Part shown: in pieces, positions 28,921 to 39,281 of the stretch | Layout of the letters: each line of letters opens with the position of its first letter | Position numbering within the stretch: position 1 is the first letter of the stretch | Assembly (NCBI GenBank): GCA_030529855.1 | Contig: JAUMWC010000010.1 | Span: forward strand, 1-58,740 | DNA from: Gemella sp. | GTDB taxonomy: Bacteria > Bacillota > Bacilli > Staphylococcales > Gemellaceae | DNA: 58,740 nt | Reading direction: 5' to 3' | The notes under the pieces: model-generated | Databases searched by the model: none | What the model was told of the DNA's origin: nothing | What the model saw: the letters and a program-made list of their open reading frames with translations, nothing else | Program-made: the position numbers and the translations under genes

Positions 28921-30312
28921 TTACATCTTCTCTATGATTTCTTTAGCCGCTTCCTTGGCTTCAATTATTGTTTTTTCTAAATTTATTGCTTTTTTAGAGT
29001 GTCCTACAAAATAAATATTATCGTATTTATTTTTTAAATATCCACCCAATTCTTTCATATATCTACTGTACTTCATATCAGCATATAGATAATTATTCTC
29101 TGCTCTAGTTACATATGCTTTTTCTATCTCTAGATTTTCATGAATATTTACTAACTCTGATCGGATAATATTTATTATTTCTTCATCTGTCCTATCTAGT
29201 AATTCTCTTACCTTATCTTGCCTATTAACATATGCTCTCATCATATGAATATTTTTAGATTTAATATCAATCCATTTATTACTCACATACTCTAGTTTTG
29301 TAGTATATGTATCCGCTTCTTTAGCAAATACAATATCTCCTATCTCAGAGTTAACTTGCAAGTTATTCTTATTCACTATGAAAATTACAACTATATTATC
29401 AACATAATTTATTCCCTTATAATATCTTTGTAATCTAGCGTCATGTTTAAACCAAGGAAGAAAATCCTTATGTTTCACAGAAATTATTACATAATCATAG
29501 AAGTACTCTCTTCCTTCTATTGTGATTACATATTTTTTCCCTCTTTGTTCTACCTTTTCTACTTTACTGTCAAATCCTATAAATACCTTATTAGAAAAAT
29601 ATGATTCTAAGTTTTCTACAAATGATCTCAAGGTAAATCGTAATCTATATTCATGCCCTTGTACAATATTATCAACTTCACCTGACTCATAGAGTTGACT
29701 TATTTTCTTCTCCAAATCACTACCATTTTTAATTTCTGCAAGTTCCGGAAGTAACAATGAAAAACTTTGTTTTGATACATCACTTCCAAAATGACTCGTT
29801 AGTACTGGCTCTACGATTTTATAATAAACCCTAGAATTTACTACATTTAAAAAATAATCTTCGACTGTTAGTCTCTTTATATTTTTTATTTTACGGTCTT
29901 TATGTAATTTAAAAAATAAAGATAACTTATCACTAAGTGAAAAAATATCACTTTGCATTAATTCTATTTTATCCAAAGGATAAGTATATAACATTTTCTC
30001 AGGTAGACTTTTAATTCCATCTTTTGTATATAAAAGTTTATATACCTTTTTACTTTTTATTAAGTATCTGTATAAACCTAATTCCAACATTACTTGGTAT
30101 ACGGCTCCTGAATCATTTATTGAATTGTGCCATCCACTATCATAAATTTCTTGATCATATTCAAATTTCCCAATTTTATCTCTAGCAAATTCACTTTGTT
30201 TTTCAATGATATCTATACTAATCTTTTTCGATTTAGCTGTTGCTAATCTATCAAGAAAGTAAGCTATCGATACTCCAGGTATTCCCCCACCAATTACAGC
30301 AATATTCTTCAT
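28921..30312 (-). CDS. FAD-dependent oxidoreductase, HemY/amine-oxidase-like
   Basis: A 463-residue flavoprotein with an N-terminal dinucleotide fold (IAVIGGGIPGVSIAYFLDRL) and the amine-oxidase/protoporphyrinogen-oxidase layout, including a C-terminal FVGHSKK in place of the usual FAG motif. Closest in look to coproporphyrinogen/protoporphyrinogen oxidases and NAD(P)-binding proteins of the same fold. No other heme genes are present. The substrate is unknown. It lies between ecsB and pepA in one operon. Confidence 0.75.
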   Translation of the reverse strand: MKNIAVIGGGIPGVSIAYFLDRLATAKSKKISIDIIEKQSEFARDKIGKFEYDQEIYDSGWHNSINDSGAVYQVMLELGLYRYLIKSKKVYKLLYTKDGIKSLPEKMLYTYPLDKIELMQSDIFSLSDKLSLFFKLHKDRKIKNIKRLTVEDYFLNVVNSRVYYKIVEPVLTSHFGSDVSKQSFSLLLPELAEIKNGSDLEKKISQLYESGEVDNIVQGHEYRLRFTLRSFVENLESYFSNKVFIGFDSKVEKVEQRGKKYVITIEGREYFYDYVIISVKHKDFLPWFKHDARLQRYYKGINYVDNIVVIFIVNKNNLQVNSEIGDIVFAKEADTYTTKLEYVSNKWIDIKSKNIHMMRAYVNRQDKVRELLDRTDEEIINIIRSELVNIHENLEIEKAYVTRAENNYLYADMKYSRYMKELGGYLKNKYDNIYFVGHSKKAINLEKTIIEAKEAAKEIIEKM

Positions 30313-30330
30313 TTGGCAATACCTCCCAAA

Positions 30331-31533
30331 CTATTTCACTTTCTTTAATAATGTATAATTCAAGAATACCGATCCTACAATCGCTAATCCTAAATACATA
30401 ATTGTCTCTGCTGTAAATCCTAATATTATAGTACTAATAAGAACTAAAATTAGTGTTGCTACTAACAGAACAGTATTTAACATTTTTCTAAAACTTTTTA
30501 TTTTAATATCTTCTGCTACTGGCAAAATGTAGAACCAAATACTTTCATTAAGTTTTTTATATAATGGTAACATTTGAATAAGCGTTAAATAATTAAATGA
30601 TAGAATTATAAAAATAGTAGCATATATATTCGTTAATCCGTATATAAATAATACAGCTAATAAAAATAATCTTACTAGTAAAAACACTGTATTTTCTTGC
30701 CTTAAGAATGCCCTAATATAGTAATATGAATAAGCATTATTTTGCTTGAAATTTTTCTCGCTTACTGCTGGTAGTAATACATCAAAGTATTTTCTTCTAG
30801 CAACTTTTACTATATCTAAAGGTACATCTGTGAACATATTCACAAACTTCAAGTACTTTTCATTTCTAACTTCATCATATTCAGCAGCTTCTTGCCAGTT
30901 AATATTATTCCCAATAGATTTTTGTGAAACTACATAGATAACCATAGCAACAATAAATGCTAAATTAAAGAAATCTAAAAATACAAACCATAAACTTGCT
31001 AGTAAATATACCGAAAATATAATAATATTATCTTGACTAGTTAGTTTAGAATAAATTATTTTGGATTGTTTAAATAACACCCACACTACATTAATAAATG
31101 CTATAGAAAATGCAAACCCTAATGTATTTTGTAAGCTTATCCCTAATTTTTGAGTTAATGGATATACCGCTACTGCAAAGAATACTGTTATTAAACCTTT
31201 TACCATAATAGGTGAAAATTGTAATAATTTTAAAACTTCTTTATATCTATTTTCTAATGGCAAGATAAAGACTGAATCAGCCCTTTTTATAAATGTTTTT
31301 ATCTTTATTACAGTTAGTAAGTATGACATTAAGGCTAAGACAATTATTAATACTGCCTGCATTTGAAAAGTAGTTGCTGTTTTTAACCAGTTTGAGTAAT
31401 TAAATAATACAGCTCCTGCTACAATAATTAAAAACATAACTAGGTGCGAATTATATATGTATTTATTATAAGTAGCCCTTTTACTGTTCTCTTTTTTTAT
31501 TCTGGAAATAAAAATTTCTTTCATATTTCCCAT
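30331..31533 (-). CDS. ecsB: ABC transporter permease EcsB
   Basis: Membrane partner of EcsA, 400 residues with about ten hydrophobic segments. The N-terminus (MKEIFISRIKKENSKRATYNKYI after three residues) is typical of EcsB. In B. subtilis the Ecs system affects secretion, competence and intramembrane proteolysis by RasP. It begins two bases after ecsA ends. The transported substrate is unknown. Confidence 0.92.
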   Translation of the reverse strand: MGNMKEIFISRIKKENSKRATYNKYIYNSHLVMFLIIVAGAVLFNYSNWLKTATTFQMQAVLIIVLALMSYLLTVIKIKTFIKRADSVFILPLENRYKEVLKLLQFSPIMVKGLITVFFAVAVYPLTQKLGISLQNTLGFAFSIAFINVVWVLFKQSKIIYSKLTSQDNIIIFSVYLLASLWFVFLDFFNLAFIVAMVIYVVSQKSIGNNINWQEAAEYDEVRNEKYLKFVNMFTDVPLDIVKVARRKYFDVLLPAVSEKNFKQNNAYSYYYIRAFLRQENTVFLLVRLFLLAVLFIYGLTNIYATIFIILSFNYLTLIQMLPLYKKLNESIWFYILPVAEDIKIKSFRKMLNTVLLVATLILVLISTIILGFTAETIMYLGLAIVGSVFLNYTLLKKVK

Positions 31534-31535
31534 AG

Positions 31536-32264
31536 TTACACCTGATTAGTTAATGATAGATATATATCATCTAACTCTGCACCTTGCATATTAAATTCAT
31601 TTCTAATTTCTTCCAGACTACCTTTTGCTAAAATCTTACCTTCGTGGATAATTACAAAATTATCACAATATCTTTCAGCTGTAGATAATATGTGCGTTGA
31701 CATAAGAATTGACTTTCCGCGCTCTTTTTCTTTTGTCATTAAATCAATCAAGTCTTTTATAGCTATAGGATCTAGCCCTAAGAACGGCTCATCTATAATA
31801 TATAAACTTGGTTCCACTAGAAAAGCACAGATTATCATAACCTTTTGCTTCATCCCTTTTGAAAAATGAATAGGTAAGAATTTTTTCTTATTCTCTAATT
31901 TGAATACTTTTAATAAGTAATCTGCTCTCTCCCAAGCTACCTTCATATCTAACCCATAAGCCATTGCCGTTAAATTAATGTGTTCTTCCAATGTTAATTC
32001 ATCATACAAAATTGGCGTCTCTGGAATATATGTAATATTTTTTCTATACTCCTCAACATTTTTTTCTAATGTTAATCCCTTTACTTCAACACTACCTTCC
32101 ATGGGCTTTAAAAGTCCTAGTATATGTTTTATTGTTGTTGATTTACCGGCACCATTAAGACCAATAATAGCTGTTATTGAACCTTCTTTTATTGAAAAAT
32201 CAACATTTTCTATAACTTTTTTTCTATTATATCCACCGGATAAGTTATTAATTTTTAATACCAT
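31536..32264 (-). CDS. ecsA: ABC transporter ATP-binding protein EcsA
   Basis: 242-residue ATPase. Walker A GLNGAGKSTT, signature in the EcsA form FSKGMKQKV rather than LSGGQ, Walker B YIIDEPFLGLDP. The ATG at 32264 follows AAAGGAGAAG and lies inside the end of coaE, so the genes overlap by 17 bases. Partner of EcsB. Confidence 0.94.
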   Translation of the reverse strand: MVLKINNLSGGYNRKKVIENVDFSIKEGSITAIIGLNGAGKSTTIKHILGLLKPMEGSVEVKGLTLEKNVEEYRKNITYIPETPILYDELTLEEHINLTAMAYGLDMKVAWERADYLLKVFKLENKKKFLPIHFSKGMKQKVMIICAFLVEPSLYIIDEPFLGLDPIAIKDLIDLMTKEKERGKSILMSTHILSTAERYCDNFVIIHEGKILAKGSLEEIRNEFNMQGAELDDIYLSLTNQV

Positions 32265-32850
32265 CAACTTCTCCTTTCAAAATATTTAAAATATTATCTA
32301 TTTGCTTAAATGTCGCATCAATACTTCCTGAATTGTCTACTATAAAATCAGCTAATTTACTTTTTTCTAAGGACGACATCTGACTATCAATTCTTTGCAA
32401 AGCTTCTTCTTTTGAAAAATTATTACGTTTCATTAATCGTTCTAATTGTGTCTCTTTATCTATATGAACAACAATTATCTTGTCAACCAAATCATCAAAT
32501 TTCGCTTCAAAAAGTAAGGCCATATCTATAAAAATAAATTTGTCAGCACTCTGTTCTGCTTGATTTAAAATTTCTATTCTTATTTCTGGATGCATTATTG
32601 AATTTAATTTTGCTAATTTTTTCCCATCAGAAAAAACTATTGCGCCTAATTTTTTCCTATCAATATTATCATCTGTAATAATATTATTTGAAAATTCTTT
32701 TTCTAATCTTTTTTTTATTTCTTCTCTTTCTAATAACTCATGACCAATCTTATCAGCATCTAATACCTTGTATTTTTTTTCTTCTATTAAGTAAGAAGTC
32801 ACTGTAGATTTTCCACAAGCAATTGAACCGGTTATTGCGATTCTCATCAT
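32248..32850 (-). CDS. coaE: Dephospho-CoA kinase
   Basis: Last step of coenzyme A synthesis, phosphorylating dephospho-CoA. P-loop GSIACGKST at residues 8-16, and VDADKIGHELLE-type metal site (LDADKIGHELLE). 200 residues, full length. First gene of the coaE-ecsA-ecsB-oxidoreductase-pepA unit; overlaps ecsA. Confidence 0.95.
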   Translation of the reverse strand: MMRIAITGSIACGKSTVTSYLIEEKKYKVLDADKIGHELLEREEIKKRLEKEFSNNIITDDNIDRKKLGAIVFSDGKKLAKLNSIMHPEIRIEILNQAEQSADKFIFIDMALLFEAKFDDLVDKIIVVHIDKETQLERLMKRNNFSKEEALQRIDSQMSSLEKSKLADFIVDNSGSIDATFKQIDNILNILKGEVDGIKN

Positions 32851-32879
32851 AAATCCCTTTCAAAATTCAATATAATTCT

Positions 32880-32885
32880 AGTATA
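32880..32885 (-). promoter_or_regulatory. Extended -10 promoter of the coaE operon
   Basis: TGATATACT on the minus strand about 30 nt before the ATG, with a poor -35. Confidence 0.45.
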
Positions 32886-32909
32886 TCATATTTTAATATT
32901 ATTTTTCAT

Positions 32910-32942
32910 AAAAAAATGACTGTTAGTTTTCACTAACAGTCA
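32910..32942 (-). terminator. Terminator after the uracil permease gene
   Basis: Eleven-bp perfect stem TGACTGTTAGT/ACTAACAGTCA with a four-base loop (32917-32942), followed on the minus strand by seven T. Confidence 0.92.
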
Positions 32943-32947
32943 AAATA

Positions 32948-34225
32948 TTATTTTTCATTTTTAGGTATCACAGCATTAAGGATTACCCCTACTATTGCTG
33001 ATAAAGCCATTGCTGGTAATTCTAAATTAATAGAATCAAGTTTTAACATTGCTCCACCTACACCTAAAACAATGATTACTGATGAAATTACTAAGTTTCT
33101 ATTTAAACTTAGGTCTACTTTTTCATCAACTAACATTCTAAGTCCACTTGATGCAATTATACCAAATAATAAGATCGATACTCCTCCCATTACTGGTGTT
33201 GGTATAGTAGAGATAATTGCTGCAAACTTACCTACAAAACTTAGAACAAGAGCAAATACTGCAGCTCCTGCTAATACAAATACTGAGAAAATTCTAGTAA
33301 TAGCTAAAACCCCAATGTTTTCACCATAAGTAGTACTTGGTGGCCCTCCTAGTAATGAAGCAAACATCATTGCAACTCCATCACCTAAAATTGATCTGTC
33401 TAAACCTGGATCTTTTACAAAATTCTTACCAGTTACTTCTGACAATACAATTTGGTGTCCAATATGTTCATTAATTGTAACAATTGCAATAGGAACCATC
33501 GCTAATGCAGCTACATTCCATTCTGGGCTGTATGTTACAAACGGAACTGTAAAGTCTGGTACTGCAAACCATGGAGCATCTATAACTTTTTGGAAATCAA
33601 CTAAACCTGCAAAGATTGATACAACATATCCAAAAACAATTCCTAATAGAATTGGTATTTGCTTAGCAAAACCTCTGAAAGCAACTATTGCTAAAATTGT
33701 AAATGCTAAGGTAGCTCCTGCTATTGAAATATTTGTTAATGAATATACTTTTTCTCCATCAACTGTTTTATTCATAGCCATATCTACAGCAGTTGGAGCT
33801 AAACCTAAACCAATTACGATAATAATTGGACCTACTACAACTGGTGGCAATAATTTCATAAGCCAATCAACACCGAAACGATTAATTAATAATGCCATTA
33901 CTCCATAAACAAGACTGGCTAGAAATGCTCCTAGCATCGCTGTCTGTACATTGTGGGTAGTCGATAAAACAATAATTGGTGATATAAAAGCAAATGATGA
34001 TCCTAAATAAGCTGGAATCTTACCTCTTGTAATTAATAAATACGTTAATGTTCCTATCCCTGATGTCGCTAAAGCAACACTCGCTGACAGTCCTGTTAAT
34101 ATAGGTACTAATACCGTAGCCCCAAACATTGCAAATAAGTGCTGTAAACTTAGCGTAACCCATAAGGCTAAACCTGGTTTTTCATGCACATCTAAAATAG
34201 GCTGAACTCTTTCTTTGTTTGCCAT
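32948..34225 (-). CDS. uraA: Uracil permease (NCS2/NAT family)
   Basis: Proton-coupled uracil uptake at the membrane, 425 residues with about 14 helices. The N-terminus GLALWVTLSLQHLFAMFGATVLVP is that of UraA/PyrP rather than xanthine permeases, and the NAT region carries GDGVAMMFASLLGGPPSTTYGENIG. The ATG at 34225 has AAGGAGG six bases upstream; a TTG earlier overlaps that site. A perfect promoter lies 24 bases further up, so no PyrR or other leader fits in. In many Firmicutes the same permease is PyrR-controlled. Confidence 0.93.
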   Translation of the reverse strand: MANKERVQPILDVHEKPGLALWVTLSLQHLFAMFGATVLVPILTGLSASVALATSGIGTLTYLLITRGKIPAYLGSSFAFISPIIVLSTTHNVQTAMLGAFLASLVYGVMALLINRFGVDWLMKLLPPVVVGPIIIVIGLGLAPTAVDMAMNKTVDGEKVYSLTNISIAGATLAFTILAIVAFRGFAKQIPILLGIVFGYVVSIFAGLVDFQKVIDAPWFAVPDFTVPFVTYSPEWNVAALAMVPIAIVTINEHIGHQIVLSEVTGKNFVKDPGLDRSILGDGVAMMFASLLGGPPSTTYGENIGVLAITRIFSVFVLAGAAVFALVLSFVGKFAAIISTIPTPVMGGVSILLFGIIASSGLRMLVDEKVDLSLNRNLVISSVIIVLGVGGAMLKLDSINLELPAMALSAIVGVILNAVIPKNEK

Positions 34226-34255
34226 AATTTCCTCCTTGTGATACAAATTGTCAAT

Positions 34256-34284
34256 ATTATATCGTATATTAGTTATAATGTCAA
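34256..34284 (-). promoter_or_regulatory. Perfect consensus promoter of the uracil permease gene
   Basis: TTGACA (34279-34284), 17-nt spacer, TATAAT (34256-34261) on the minus strand; RNA would start near 34249. Confidence 0.9.
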
Positions 34285-34288
34285 ACAG

Positions 34289-34310
34289 AAAACTAGCCGA
34301 AGCTAGTTTT
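34289..34310 (-). terminator. Terminator after the small zinc-ribbon gene
   Basis: Nine-bp perfect stem AAAACTAGC/GCTAGTTTT with a TTCG loop on the minus strand, tail TTTTCTGTTTG. It lies between the small gene and the uracil permease promoter. Confidence 0.8.
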
Positions 34311-34380
34311 AATAGTTTTGTTATTTATTTTTCAATAGTCAATAACTATAGGCTTACTTATTGTTTTATTTAAACTTGTG

Positions 34381-34551
34381 CTAGATTTTTTGAATAAAAT
34401 TATATGTTAAATATGCTAATAAAATTACTCCCATTAATACTATAAAAATGTATAATATACGATTATTCTTATTACCGCTAAATTTATTACCACATTCAGA
34501 ACAATATTTTGAACTTACTACATTCTTATGTCCACACTTTTCGTAAAACAT
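34381..34551 (-). CDS. Small zinc-ribbon membrane protein, 56 residues
   Basis: ATG at 34551 after AAAGAGGG, stop TAG at 34381-34383. The N-terminal half is a zinc-ribbon (KCGHKN at 5-10 and CSECG at 17-21), with Y3 where the first cysteine of the CxxC pair would be, so it has three cysteines. The C-terminal half is one membrane helix (about 31-53, ILYIFIVLMGVILLAYLTY). It has its own extended promoter and a terminator, so it is a stand-alone gene. Function unknown; such proteins may anchor to or sense at the membrane. Confidence 0.8.
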   Translation of the reverse strand: MFYEKCGHKNVVSSKYCSECGNKFSGNKNNRILYIFIVLMGVILLAYLTYNFIQKI

Positions 34552-34588
34552 GTTAGTCCCTCTTTCCGCTTTATATTTATATAAAAAT

Positions 34589-34618
34589 ATTATACCACAG
34601 CTTTTATTGGCGCCACAA
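34589..34618 (-). promoter_or_regulatory. Promoter of the zinc-ribbon gene
   Basis: TTGTGG (34613-34618), 18-nt spacer, TATAAT (34589-34594) preceded by TGG, an extended -10. Confidence 0.65.
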
Positions 34619-34631
34619 CATAGAATATAAT

Positions 34632-34661
34632 AAAAAAGACTAGCCTAAGCTAGTCTTTTTT
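34632..34661 (-). terminator. Terminator after tuf
   Basis: Stem GACTAGC/GCTAGTC extended by A/T pairs (34638-34655), loop of four, then TTTTTTATT on the minus strand. It ends the rpsL-rpsG-fusA-tuf transcript. Confidence 0.92.
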
Positions 34662-34676
34662 AGTGTATCACTAAAA

Positions 34677-35861
34677 TTATTTAACGATTTCAGTAACAAC
34701 ACCTGAACCTACTGTACGTCCACCTTCACGAATTGAGAAACGAGTTCCTGATTCGATCGCGATTGGAGAAATAAGTTCAACGTTGATTGATACGTTATCC
34801 CCTGGCATTACCATTTCAGTACCTTCTGGTAAAGTAACAACTCCTGTTACGTCAGTAGTACGGAAGTAGAATTGAGGACGGTAGTTTCCGAAGAATGGAG
34901 TGTGACGTCCACCTTCTTCTTTAGATAATACATACACGTCAGCTACGAATTGAGTATGTGGAGTGATTGATTTAGGCGCAGCTAATACTTGTCCACGCTC
35001 GATATCTTCACGAGCAACCCCACGTAATAAAGCTCCGATGTTGTCTCCAGCTTCAGCGTAGTCTAATAACTTACGGAACATTTCAACTCCAGTTACTGTA
35101 GTTGATCCTGGCTCTTCAGTTAATCCAACGATTTCTACTACGTCTCCAACTTTAACTTGTCCACGCTCAACACGTCCAGTAGCAACTGTTCCACGTCCAG
35201 TGATTGAGAATACGTCCTCAACTGGCATCATGAATGGTTTAGCGTTATCTCTTTCTGGAGTTGGTATGTATTCGTCAACTGTGTTCATTAACTCAACAAC
35301 TTTATCTTCCCAAGCTGCATCACCTTCTAAAGCTTTTAATGCAGATCCGCGGATGATTGGTGAATCTTCGAAACCGTAGTCAGCTAATAATTCTGAAACT
35401 TCCATTTCTACTAATTCTAATAACTCTTCGTCATCTACCATATCACATTTGTTTAAGAATACAACAATTTTTGGTACTCCAACGTTACGAGATAATAGGA
35501 TGTGCTCACGAGTTTGAGCCATTGGTCCATCAGTTGCAGCGATAACTAAGATCGCTCCATCCATTTGAGCAGCTCCAGTGATCATGTTTTTAACGTAGTC
35601 AGCGTGACCTGGGCAGTCAACGTGCGCGTAGTGACGAGCTTCTGTTTCGTACTCGATGTGAGAAGTGTTGATTGTGATTCCACGTTCTCTTTCTTCTGGT
35701 GCGTTATCGATAGCGTCGTATGATTTAGCTTCTCCTTTACCAGAACGTTTTGCTAATACTGTAGCGATTGCTGCAGTTAAAGTAGTTTTTCCGTGGTCAA
35801 CGTGTCCGATTGTCCCAATGTTAGCATGGGTTTTACTACGGTCAAATTTTTCTTTTGCCAT
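34677..35861 (-). CDS. tuf: Elongation factor Tu
   Basis: GTPase that brings aminoacyl-tRNA to the ribosome, 394 residues. G1 [17 protein letters not shown] (G3) and NKCDMVDD (G4) are all present. Codon use is markedly biased, as expected for a highly expressed gene. Last gene of the str operon, with a possible own promoter in the 113-base gap after fusA. Confidence 0.98.
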   Translation of the reverse strand: MAKEKFDRSKTHANIGTIGHVDHGKTTLTAAIATVLAKRSGKGEAKSYDAIDNAPEERERGITINTSHIEYETEARHYAHVDCPGHADYVKNMITGAAQMDGAILVIAATDGPMAQTREHILLSRNVGVPKIVVFLNKCDMVDDEELLELVEMEVSELLADYGFEDSPIIRGSALKALEGDAAWEDKVVELMNTVDEYIPTPERDNAKPFMMPVEDVFSITGRGTVATGRVERGQVKVGDVVEIVGLTEEPGSTTVTGVEMFRKLLDYAEAGDNIGALLRGVAREDIERGQVLAAPKSITPHTQFVADVYVLSKEEGGRHTPFFGNYRPQFYFRTTDVTGVVTLPEGTEMVMPGDNVSINVELISPIAIESGTRFSIREGGRTVGSGVVTEIVK

Positions 35862-35930
35862 TGTTAAATGTTCTCCTTGAAATAAATAGATTTTTTTACA
35901 AGTTACATAGAGTACTTCTATGATAACTAT

Positions 35931-35959
35931 ATTTTATAATTTTAATTTGTAAATTGCAA
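35931..35959 (-). promoter_or_regulatory. Possible internal promoter before tuf
   Basis: TTGCAA (35954-35959), 17-nt spacer, TAAAAT (35931-35936) in the fusA-tuf gap; a small hairpin CATAGA/TCTATG lies between it and the ATG. Confidence 0.5.
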
Positions 35960-35974
35960 GAATAAAGTTAAAAA

Positions 35975-38050
35975 TTATCCTTTATTCTTTTTGATGATTT
36001 CTTCAGAAATTGATTTTGGTACTTCTTCGTAGTGTGAGAATACCATTGAGTATGTACCACGTCCTTGAGTTGCAGAACGTAATGTAGTTGCATATCCAAA
36101 CATTTCTGATAATGGTACTTCAGCAGAAACTACTTGCGCGTTTCCACGAGCTTCCATTCCACCTACACGTCCACGACGTGAAGTGATGTCTCCCATGATG
36201 TCTCCTAGGTACTCTTCAGGCATGATTACTTCAACCTTCATCATTGGCTCTAAGATTACTGGGTTACATTTTTTAGCTGCTTCTTTAAGTGCTAACGATG
36301 CAGCAACTTTGAAGGCCATTTCAGATGAATCGACATCGTGGTATGATCCATCGAATAATTTAGCTTTAACGTCGATTAGCTCATATCCAGCTAAAACTCC
36401 GTTTGCCATTGAGTCTTTAAGTCCTGCTTCTACAGCTGGGATGTATTCACGTGGTACAACCCCTCCAACGATAGCATTTTCAAACTCAAATCCAGCACCT
36501 GGCTCGTTTGGAGTGAATTCAATCCATACGTCTCCATATTGTCCACGTCCACCTGATTGACGAGTGAACTTACCTTGAACTTGTGCTGTTTGTTTGAATG
36601 TTTCACGGTAAGAAACCATTGGAGCTCCTACTGTACATTCAACTTTAAATTCACGACGCATACGGTCAACCATGATATCTAAGTGTAACTCACCCATACC
36701 AGCGATGATAACTTGTCCAGTTTCTTCATCAGTGTATGCACGGAATGTTGGGTCTTCCCCTTGTAATTTTTGAAGAGCTGTAGTCATTTTATCTTGGTCA
36801 GCTTTAGATTTTGGCTCAACAGATAATTGGATAACTGGCTCTGGGAATTCCATTTTTTCTAAGATTACTTCGTTTTTCTCGTCACATAGAGTATCTCCAG
36901 TAGTAGTATCTTTTAGACCTACCGCTGCAGCGATATCCCCTGCGAATACACGAGAAATTTCGTTACGAGAGTTAGCGTGCATTTGTAGAATACGTCCTAC
37001 ACGTTCACGTTTACCTTTCGTTGAGTTCTTAACGTATGATCCTGAATCTAATGTTCCAGAGTACACACGGAAGAATGTTAATGTACCTACGAATGGGTCA
37101 GTCATAACTTTGAAAGCTAATGCTGAGAATGGCTCTTCGTCAGAAGATTTTCTTTCCATTTCTTCTTCAGTATCTGGGTTGATACCTTTAATTGCTGGTA
37201 CATCTAATGGAGATGGTAAGTAGTCTACTACTGCATCTAGCATTGGTTGAACACCTTTATCTTTGAATGCAGATCCACAAACTACTGGGAAGAATTCTAC
37301 TTTACAAGTAGCACGACGGATAGCCGCTTTTAATTCTTCGATAGATAATTCTTCTCCACCTAAGTATTTTTCCATTAATTCTTCATCAGTTTCAGCTACT
37401 GCTTCTACTAATTTTTCACGGTATTCTTCAGCTTGGTCTTGGTATTCAGCTGGAATTTCAGCTACACGAATAGTTTCACCTTTTGTTCCTTCGTTGTAGT
37501 AAGCTTTCATTTCGATTAAGTCGATTACAGCTTCGAAGTTTTCTTCAGAACCGATTGGAATTTGGATTGGGTGTGCATTTGCTTGTAAACGGTCGTGGAT
37601 AGTTCCTACTGAGTAGAAGAAGTCTGCTCCAGTTTTATCCATTTTGTTTACGAATACGATACGAGGAACTCCGTAAGTTGTAGCTTGACGCCAAACTGTT
37701 TCAGTTTGAGGCTCAACTCCTGATTGAGCATCAAGAACTGCTACTGCTCCATCAAGTACACGTAGAGAACGCTCAACCTCTACTGTGAAGTCTACGTGTC
37801 CTGGTGTATCGATGATGTTAATACGGTTGTTGTTCCACTCAGCTGTTGTCGCTGCTGAAGTAATTGTAATACCACGCTCTTGCTCTTGTTCCATCCAGTC
37901 CATTTGAGATGCACCTTCGTGAGTTTCCCCAATCTTGTGAATCTTTCCTGTGAAGAATAAAACACGTTCAGTCGTAGTAGTTTTCCCAGCATCGATGTGA
38001 GCCATGATCCCGATATTACGAGTATCTTTTAAAGAAAACGATCTAGTCAT
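35975..38050 (-). CDS. fusA: Elongation factor G
   Basis: Translocation GTPase, 691 residues, full length. G1 [13 protein letters not shown] near residue 18, G3 [10 protein letters not shown]4 NKMDKTGA, and the domain IV/V end [23 protein letters not shown]. Third gene of the str operon; AAGGAG precedes the ATG. Biased codon use. Confidence 0.98.
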   Translation of the reverse strand: MTRSFSLKDTRNIGIMAHIDAGKTTTTERVLFFTGKIHKIGETHEGASQMDWMEQEQERGITITSAATTAEWNNNRINIIDTPGHVDFTVEVERSLRVLDGAVAVLDAQSGVEPQTETVWRQATTYGVPRIVFVNKMDKTGADFFYSVGTIHDRLQANAHPIQIPIGSEENFEAVIDLIEMKAYYNEGTKGETIRVAEIPAEYQDQAEEYREKLVEAVAETDEELMEKYLGGEELSIEELKAAIRRATCKVEFFPVVCGSAFKDKGVQPMLDAVVDYLPSPLDVPAIKGINPDTEEEMERKSSDEEPFSALAFKVMTDPFVGTLTFFRVYSGTLDSGSYVKNSTKGKRERVGRILQMHANSRNEISRVFAGDIAAAVGLKDTTTGDTLCDEKNEVILEKMEFPEPVIQLSVEPKSKADQDKMTTALQKLQGEDPTFRAYTDEETGQVIIAGMGELHLDIMVDRMRREFKVECTVGAPMVSYRETFKQTAQVQGKFTRQSGGRGQYGDVWIEFTPNEPGAGFEFENAIVGGVVPREYIPAVEAGLKDSMANGVLAGYELIDVKAKLFDGSYHDVDSSEMAFKVAASLALKEAAKKCNPVILEPMMKVEVIMPEEYLGDIMGDITSRRGRVGGMEARGNAQVVSAEVPLSEMFGYATTLRSATQGRGTYSMVFSHYEEVPKSISEEIIKKNKG

Positions 38051-38146
38051 GAGTCATTTTTCTCCTTTTAAATTTATAATAATTATTTTTGTATTATATA
38101 GTGAAAAAGTCAAGCTACATAATAGCTTGATATATTCACCTTTATA

Positions 38147-38650
<504 letters not shown>

Positions 38651-38663
38651 TTATCTAAGTTAA

Positions 38664-39083
38664 TTATTTTTTCTCTTTTGGTTTTTTAGCACCGTATAGA
38701 GAACGACCTTGCATACGGTTGTTAACTCCTGCAGTATCTAAAGCTCCACGAATAATGTGGTAACGTACCCCTGGTAAGTCTTTTACACGTCCTCCACGGA
38801 TTAAAACAACACTGTGTTCTTGTAAGTTGTGTCCGATACCTGGGATGTACGCTGTAACCTCGATTTGGTTTGATAAACGTACACGGGCATATTTACGTAA
38901 AGCCGAGTTAGGTTTTTTAGGTGTCATTGTCCCAACACGAGTACAAACTCCTCTTTTTTGTGGAGATGAAACGTTAGTTTCTTTCTTTCTTTGAGAGTTG
39001 TAACCTTTGTTAAGTGCTGGTGAGTCAGATTTAGTAACTTTTGACTTACGTGGTTTACGAACTAATTGGTTAATAGTAGGCAT
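38664..39083 (-). CDS. rpsL: 30S ribosomal protein S12
   Basis: Decoding-site protein, 139 residues from the ATG at 39083 ([15 protein letters not shown]), with AAAGGAGG upstream. The streptomycin-related loop [15 protein letters not shown] and the [14 protein letters not shown] region are intact. An in-frame reading further upstream (starting MNHLDVWY) lies over the leader hairpin and is rejected. First gene of the str operon. Confidence 0.97.
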   Translation of the reverse strand: MPTINQLVRKPRKSKVTKSDSPALNKGYNSQRKKETNVSSPQKRGVCTRVGTMTPKKPNSALRKYARVRLSNQIEVTAYIPGIGHNLQEHSVVLIRGGRVKDLPGVRYHIIRGALDTAGVNNRMQGRSLYGAKKPKEKK

Positions 39084-39136
39084 TCCTAGAATTCCTCCTT
39101 TCTTCACTTCTATACTGTTATATTGATGTTTCATGT

Positions 39137-39215
39137 ACCACACATCCAGGTGGTTCATTTTTAAAACAAAAAATTATAAGCTTTTCAGCTTTCAAAACGG
39201 AGTGCATGAACACTC
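39137..39215 (-). promoter_or_regulatory. Structured leader of the str operon
   Basis: The 135-nt leader holds hairpin GAGTG/CACTC (39200-39215) at the 5' end and hairpin ACCAC/GTGGT (39137-39154) closer to rpsL. Both are candidates for ribosomal-protein binding. No terminator-type structure is present, so control would be translational or by RNA stability. Confidence 0.45.
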
Positions 39216-39224
39216 ACAGTAAAT

Positions 39225-39253
39225 ATAATACCACTTCTAAAATAATATGTCAA
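39225..39253 (-). promoter_or_regulatory. Promoter of the str operon
   Basis: TTGACA (39248-39253), 17-nt spacer, TATTAT (39225-39230) on the minus strand; RNA would start near 39218. Confidence 0.85.
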
Positions 39254-39281
39254 CACTTTTTTAAAAAAAATATAGAAATAT

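Noticed and set aside
34379..34676. Possible tRNA or small RNA in the gap between the uracil permease and tuf
   Set aside because: No cloverleaf; the space is explained by the 56-residue gene, its promoter and two terminators.
35357..37992. Long frames on the opposite strand of tuf and fusA
   Set aside because: They are mirror frames caused by strong codon bias in highly expressed genes; no ribosome binding sites or family features.
39084..39158. In-frame extension of rpsL starting MNHLDVWY
   Set aside because: It covers the leader hairpin, S12 begins MPTINQ in this group, and AAAGGAGG is placed for the ATG at 39083.
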